This document shows positions 5,566 through 10,350 of a DNA stretch of 10,350 nucleotides, piece after piece (within the stretch, counting starts at the first letter, position 1; each line of letters begins with the position of its first letter). The position numbers and the translations under genes were made by a program. The stretch lies in the NCBI GenBank assembly GCA_905479845.1, contig CAJQOB010000071.1:1-10350 (forward strand), given 5' to 3'. The notes below the pieces were generated by a model. That model saw nothing but the letters and a program-made list of their open reading frames with translations. It was not told where the DNA came from and did not search any database. This DNA is from an uncultured Flavobacteriales bacterium. GTDB taxonomy: Bacteria; Bacteroidota; Bacteroidia; Flavobacteriales_D; Crocinitomicaceae.

Positions 5566-8500
5566 TTATCCGCTTGTCCTTCCAGAAATAGTATGATCAA
5601 TCCCTTTCAACGATTTTGCAATCCCTTGCATCTCATCGATAATGAACTGTACATTATTCGAACCACCCTTATTCTTGTTGTTCTTAACAAAGGTTTCCTT
5701 GATCACTTTCCAGCGCTCCTGCTCTTCAGGTGTAATTGACCCAAAGATTTCCTTAAAACGAAGTAAACTCGATTCAGCGGCAGAGGTCAATGTCTGAGCC
5801 TCATTCTCGTAATGAGAAATAATCAAGGTGTCCAATTCCTCATCATTCATTACTGGAACCAGCTTCTCGACAATTTTGTTCATGTCTCGGTATGATCCCT
5901 GTAACTTGAATGATGGAGCTGTTCGGTATTCATCTTCCATCGAAGCAGAGTGAATGTACTCCATGTTCACCTTAAACACAATATCTCGAATGGTCAATAC
6001 ACGCTTCAATAGATTCACGTAGTCTTCGATTTCTTCAGAACTGTGATTCGCTTCTAAATCCAAACTTTCTTGCGGCCCATCCATCGCTACTTTGATCAAT
6101 GTTCGAACATCCTTGAAGGATTTATTATTCAGCTGTGATAAGATAGAGTTTGAAGTCAAGCAGTTTTCAATGTAACTCAATTCGAATACGTCCTTCTTCC
6201 CTCCGATAACATCTCCGAGGTTGTAAATATCCGATCTATTTGCCAACATATCTGGAATTTGGAATCGTTCTCCACTTTCCGTGTATGGGTTTCCAGCCAT
6301 GACAACCATCACTTTTCGCCCTCTGAAGTCGTAGGTTTTGTTTTTTCCTTTGTACACTCCTTCAATCTTTCTCTGACCATCACACAAGGAAATAAACTTC
6401 TGCAAAAACTCAGAGTTACAGTGCTGAATATCATCCAAATAAATCATGATGTTATCCCCCATTTCAAAGGCCAAATTCAAGCGATTCAACTCCTCTTTTG
6501 CGGCGGAGTTTGGTGCACTCATAGGATCAACAGATGTAACCTCATGTCCAAGAGCAGGTCCATTGATTTTAACAAAGATCAACCCGATTCGTTGGGAGAT
6601 GTACTCCATCAAGGTTGTTTTACCATACCCTGGAGGGGAAATCAGTAAAAGCATCCCCATCAAATCGGTACGCTTGTCATTACCGACAACACCTATTTGC
6701 TTGGCCATGTTATTACCAATCAAAGGCAGATACACCTTGTCAATCAATTGATTCCGAACGAAAGAAGTCATCACTTTAGGATTGAACGACTCCAACTTCA
6801 TTTCCTCTTTGAAAGATTCTACCTGAGCATGTTTCAACTCAACGTATCCTCTATAACTAGGAACTTCGACATTGTGATAATGATCGAGTTGATTTTTCCA
6901 ATTGTGATAATCAATTTCCAGCAAGCCATTGTTCAAACGAGTGTGTTCACCCGCCATTTCATTCAATTGAATGTTGACTTTGACATCAATCAATTTCTCC
7001 TTCTTCGTATCATTCACCAACAAGGAAACAGCGCTTTCTTGAAGGGCTACCGTCAGATCACTCGCCTCTTCTAAGACTATGAATCGACGCAACCATTCCT
7101 GCAACAACTCAAGTTGATATCTGGACGAGTCCGACAATTCCTTTATCGAATCGTTTAGGCGCTTTTCGAATTTGGTTGTCTTCAACCATTTCTTGAATCG
7201 TAGCGTGAGTTCATTAGCTTCTGGGCTAACTACGAAGTAATCGTTATCACCCAATTCCAAGTAAAGATATTCTGCTACAACTCCCGCATTATTGCTTTGT
7301 GTTCGATTAAAGATCAACTCTTCCAGTTCAAAACGAATGTCGCTCGGAACATCGGAACTATCGAAAACTGATCGCATCAACCCGTATGCCTTGAGACGTT
7401 TCTTCCAGGCTGAACGCTCCTCATCACTAAATTCAAAATTCCAGAAAAAGCGTGCTTCCGCTCTCAATGATGGAGAGAACACCAGTAAATCAACCTCCTG
7501 CTGCATAGCAAGTAAAGCTGACAATATTGTCGCAGCATCAACGTCATGAATTCCTTTGATGTAACGTTCATCGTAACGGTCATTCATAAATTGCTGAACG
7601 AGTTGCCTCAATTCATCTTGTGTTTTCGTCAATACCTCATCCAAGGTGAGTTCATTCTCGCCAAATTGACAGGATTTGTTCTCACTAAGTGCGTGAAAAA
7701 TGATATAGGCTAAATACTCCGCCCTGTAAATCGTCTTGCTTTCTGAGACAATTTGTTGATCCCAAAATGGTTTTGTTTCGAGGAAAGCTTCGTCGCTAAT
7801 AGGCTCGAAGAAATTCGTTCCTGTGAGATGATAATTCATTTCATCTCCGCGCTGAACCATCGTAACATCAAGTTTCTTCGTGTTTACAGAGAAATGATGC
7901 GCTCCTAATTTGATCACATCCTCCCCTTCCGCGAACAGTTCTTCTTTATCTCTGAGATGGCGTAAGGCATTTTCACGCGCCGATTTCAACTGACTTTTCA
8001 ATTCATCCGCTTTAACAGAATCGTCTATAGCGACCAGTTTCTCAATATTATCTCTAACCTTCTGAACTAAGGCATCTGAAGCAATGTATGCGTTAATTTC
8101 GTCAACCGTTTTGTATTGCTTCAAGCGATTGGTGATCCCTTGAATGATTCGCTCCGCTGATCGCTGAATGGCAACCGCTTTGTTATTTCGCTCTTCAATC
8201 AAGGAAAGTTTGTGCGATTCGAACGCATTCGAAATTTCCTCACGAACATCCGCGATTTGAACTCCGAACTCAGGAAAGTCGGAGAATTTCCCTTCCAGAT
8301 CTTCCAATTGGATGATCATTCGATTCAAGTAATCTTCACTCTTATCGGGTGTATCACCAAGGTTGATGTAATTCGAAGCACCCTGCTGAATCAATTTCAA
8401 TTGGCTATTGAACTCGCTTTCCGCTTCAGCACCAAAAATGTTTTTGCGCTTCTTCTTTAAATCTGCTATGATTCGATTGAAACGATAGAAGATATCCGTG

Positions 8501-10350
8501 ATGTTATCAATGATCTTCGTTGTAACCGTACTGTCCTTAATATCCAGTGAATTCACGATTTCAATCATCAACTCAAGCTCTCCAGAAACTTTTGCGATTT
8601 CCACATCAAGATCATCCGCTTCGATCACCTTGGTGATTTCCTTCAGTTTGATTTCAATCTGGCCTACTTTTTCCTCATAAGGCTTTAGAGCATCATCTGT
8701 TAACAAGAAGTCAACACAAGCTTTGGAATATTGTTCCTGCAATTCAAGTACAACCGCCTCCATTGCATCAATTCGAGCCAAATCAATGTAACGTGTTTCT
8801 TTAGCGGAGATCAACTCTCCACGCAAGCTACGCAGACTTGTTAGGGTATCTACAAAATGTTGGACATCAGAGTAAGCAGCTGACTTCGCAGATTGTCGAA
8901 CAACGTCCAATTTCTTATCCAAAGCATCAATATCCGCTTCTGCTGTTTTCTTCAGGCTCAATACCTTATCAAACTCAGCAATAGCAGACTTCGCAGTGGA
9001 TTCAATCTGCTCCAAAGGAGCTGACAATTCACTTGCTTCTGCATGTGAAATCCAATGGTACGCATCCAATGTTACGCGTGCCATTTTCGACAGATCGACA
9101 TAGAGTGTTCCGTAGGCTTCTTCGCGTTCAATCAATTTGAGGATTGAACGGCATTCTGCCATGGCAGTAACAACTTCCTTGTTTCCTACTTTGAACAAGT
9201 AAGCATCTTGATTGGTACTCTGAATTTTATCCGCATGTGTAAATGGCGTTTCCCAAATCTGAATGCTGTGATGCTTTTTAGCAACAGCTTCCGATCGGAA
9301 CAGGCACATTTCACCATTATCGAAAATCGAATAACCCGAACAGTGAATCGGTGAACCGAGTTGCTGCTCAATGATATTGTAAATCAACAAGGTATAGCCA
9401 CCCTCTTCTGGATGATAGAAAACGTAAAGAAAATCTTCTCCATTTGATGAAGGGATTGCCTTTTCGAATCCTAATCCTTCGTAAGGAAAATCGAACAATT
9501 TGTATTCGCCCGATTGTAGATAATATCCTTGAGGGAAAATGATTCCCTGATCTTCTGGCAACAGAATACAAGCCTCTTTCAAGGCATCAACACGAAGTGC
9601 CTCCTTGATTCGGTCGTTGTAAATAATGAAACGCTCTTCCTTTTCCTGATACGGAATGATGCGCAAGACAATAATGTCCCCAATTATCGCATAAGAAACA
9701 TCAGCATCATTTAAAGTTTGATCCTTTTGATCCACTGGCTCGGCATAAATACCTAATCCAGATTCTGTATTGTTCTCAATTTTAATCGTGAGGTCTCCCC
9801 CTACTGTTTCTACAAAAACGCGATCTTCAATAGAAATATGAGGATGCAATCCAGACACGTGATCATCCGCGCTTGGACGTTTCCAATCGAATCCGTGCTG
9901 ATCTGGCTGACGTACCTCGTGCTCGCTTCGCGAATCAACATATTTCAGTGTTGCATCAGGCTGAATCAACCATTTGAAGGTCTTGATATCCGTTATGCTC
10001 TTCCCTATCTGAAAGACAAAGTACAAGTATCCACCTTTCTTGATGAACTGAGCAAACCTTGCATCTCTATAATATTTGTAGAGATTTTTGAAGTCCTTGA
10101 TGAAGGTTTCATCTTTCAGAAGTACTGCCGATCCAGGCTGAAAGCTTCGATCTTTGTACTCGTAGATACTAAAAACATCTTCGATGACTGTTTCGGTTTT
10201 TAGGCCGATGTGAACGTTGTAACCAAATATGAATCGATCCCCAATTGGCACCATATCGCGTGCTTCACATGAGTGTTGGGTCGTGATGTGTTCTGTGGCG
10301 ATGAGTTGTGTTTCAACACCACCGAAAATTTCTTTTCGCTGTTCGTTAAG
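5566..10350 (-). CDS. Giant DUF3686-type AAA+ ATPase ('DNA repair ATPase' family), 5' end outside window
   Basis: A very large soluble ATPase; 1594 residues are visible (numbered here from 10350) and the frame is open at the edge. The ATG at 10252-10254 is probably internal, because conserved-looking sequence continues upstream of it. Residues 1-430 are beta-rich, with RDMVPIGDRFIFGYNVHIGL (31-50) and FPQGYYLQSGEYK (272-284), features I associate with DUF3686. Residues about 437-802 are long charged helices, likely coiled coil. A mixed region precedes the AAA+ domain, which has Walker A PPGYGKTT (1239-1246), Walker B IMIYLDD (1301-1307), sensor-1 asparagine N1354 in MAGNP and a likely arginine finger R1372 in LANRSD. 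The tail is helical. 'DNA repair' is a legacy family name; no nuclease or DNA-binding motif is visible. A substrate-remodelling role is inferred from the AAA+ core. The two downstream genes are on the same strand. Confidence 0.9.
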   Translation of the reverse strand, partial: LNEQRKEIFGGVETQLIATEHITTQHSCEARDMVPIGDRFIFGYNVHIGLKTETVIEDVFSIYEYKDRSFQPGSAVLLKDETFIKDFKNLYKYYRDARFAQFIKKGGYLYFVFQIGKSITDIKTFKWLIQPDATLKYVDSRSEHEVRQPDQHGFDWKRPSADDHVSGLHPHISIEDRVFVETVGGDLTIKIENNTESGLGIYAEPVDQKDQTLNDADVSYAIIGDIIVLRIIPYQEKEERFIIYNDRIKEALRVDALKEACILLPEDQGIIFPQGYYLQSGEYKLFDFPYEGLGFEKAIPSSNGEDFLYVFYHPEEGGYTLLIYNIIEQQLGSPIHCSGYSIFDNGEMCLFRSEAVAKKHHSIQIWETPFTHADKIQSTNQDAYLFKVGNKEVVTAMAECRSILKLIEREEAYGTLYVDLSKMARVTLDAYHWISHAEASELSAPLEQIESTAKSAIAEFDKVLSLKKTAEADIDALDKKLDVVRQSAKSAAYSDVQHFVDTLTSLRSLRGELISAKETRYIDLARIDAMEAVVLELQEQYSKACVDFLLTDDALKPYEEKVGQIEIKLKEITKVIEADDLDVEIAKVSGELELMIEIVNSLDIKDSTVTTKIIDNITDIFYRFNRIIADLKKKRKNIFGAEAESEFNSQLKLIQQGASNYINLGDTPDKSEDYLNRMIIQLEDLEGKFSDFPEFGVQIADVREEISNAFESHKLSLIEERNNKAVAIQRSAERIIQGITNRLKQYKTVDEINAYIASDALVQKVRDNIEKLVAIDDSVKADELKSQLKSARENALRHLRDKEELFAEGEDVIKLGAHHFSVNTKKLDVTMVQRGDEMNYHLTGTNFFEPISDEAFLETKPFWDQQIVSESKTIYRAEYLAYIIFHALSENKSCQFGENELTLDEVLTKTQDELRQLVQQFMNDRYDERYIKGIHDVDAATILSALLAMQQEVDLLVFSPSLRAEARFFWNFEFSDEERSAWKKRLKAYGLMRSVFDSSDVPSDIRFELEELIFNRTQSNNAGVVAEYLYLELGDNDYFVVSPEANELTLRFKKWLKTTKFEKRLNDSIKELSDSSRYQLELLQEWLRRFIVLEEASDLTVALQESAVSLLVNDTKKEKLIDVKVNIQLNEMAGEHTRLNNGLLEIDYHNWKNQLDHYHNVEVPSYRGYVELKHAQVESFKEEMKLESFNPKVMTSFVRNQLIDKVYLPLIGNNMAKQIGVVGNDKRTDLMGMLLLISPPGYGKTTLMEYISQRIGLIFVKINGPALGHEVTSVDPMSAPNSAAKEELNRLNLAFEMGDNIMIYLDDIQHCNSEFLQKFISLCDGQRKIEGVYKGKNKTYDFRGRKVMVVMAGNPYTESGERFQIPDMLANRSDIYNLGDVIGGKKDVFELSYIENCLTSNSILSQLNNKSFKDVRTLIKVAMDGPQESLDLEANHSSEEIEDYVNLLKRVLTIRDIVFKVNMEYIHSASMEDEYRTAPSFKLQGSYRDMNKIVEKLVPVMNDEELDTLIISHYENEAQTLTSAAESSLLRFKEIFGSITPEEQERWKVIKETFVKNNKNKGGSNNVQFIIDEMQGIAKSLKGIDHTISGRTSG

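Noticed and set aside
6259..7074. Several plus-strand frames opposite the giant ATPase
   Set aside because: Antisense shadows; the minus strand carries the AAA+ motifs in one continuous frame.
1..10350. CRISPR array, insertion sequence, tRNA or 4.5S RNA gene
   Set aside because: No regularly spaced repeats, transposase motifs, terminal inverted repeats or recognisable RNA-gene cores were seen on reading.

Overview
The window looks like the chromosome of a Bacteroidota (Flavobacteriia-type) bacterium. The coding DNA is AT-rich, the upstream regions lack clear Shine-Dalgarno sequences, and two intergenic sites match the Bacteroidota promoter element TAnnTTTG. Protein character agrees: an Ffh with a methionine-rich tail ending in GGPGM, and secreted or membrane proteins of kinds I associate with this phylum. 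Genus is not established; a Crocinitomicaceae/Fluviicola-like origin is only an impression.

Layout from left to right. Positions 1-992 (minus) hold the N-terminal 330 residues of an NtrC-type sigma-54 response regulator cut by the window edge. Just upstream of it, 1002-1127 (minus) has a short reading frame that may be the tail of a lost sensor kinase. Then comes ffh (1135-2478, minus), the SRP GTPase, with its own promoter. The 503-base gap 2479-2981 carries divergent promoters and a clear adenosylcobalamin-type riboswitch reading rightwards. The next genes on that strand are a LOV-like PAS protein (2982-3572) and a hotdog acyl-CoA thioesterase (3569-3952), which overlap by ATGA. Neither is a usual B12 gene. 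The rest of the window is on the minus strand: a very large DUF3686-type AAA+ ATPase (5566 to beyond 10350, 5' end missing), a three-TM protein (4858-5460), and a secreted cysteine-containing protein (4149-4793) whose C-terminus seems to continue in another frame down to 4016.

The genes form three functional blocks. One is housekeeping (ffh) beside a remnant two-component locus. The second is a B12-riboswitch-led PAS/thioesterase pair. The third is a possible operon pairing a giant cytoplasmic AAA+ machine with two small envelope proteins. The second and third blocks are the most worth following up. No tRNA, rRNA, CRISPR array, insertion sequence or phage gene was seen.
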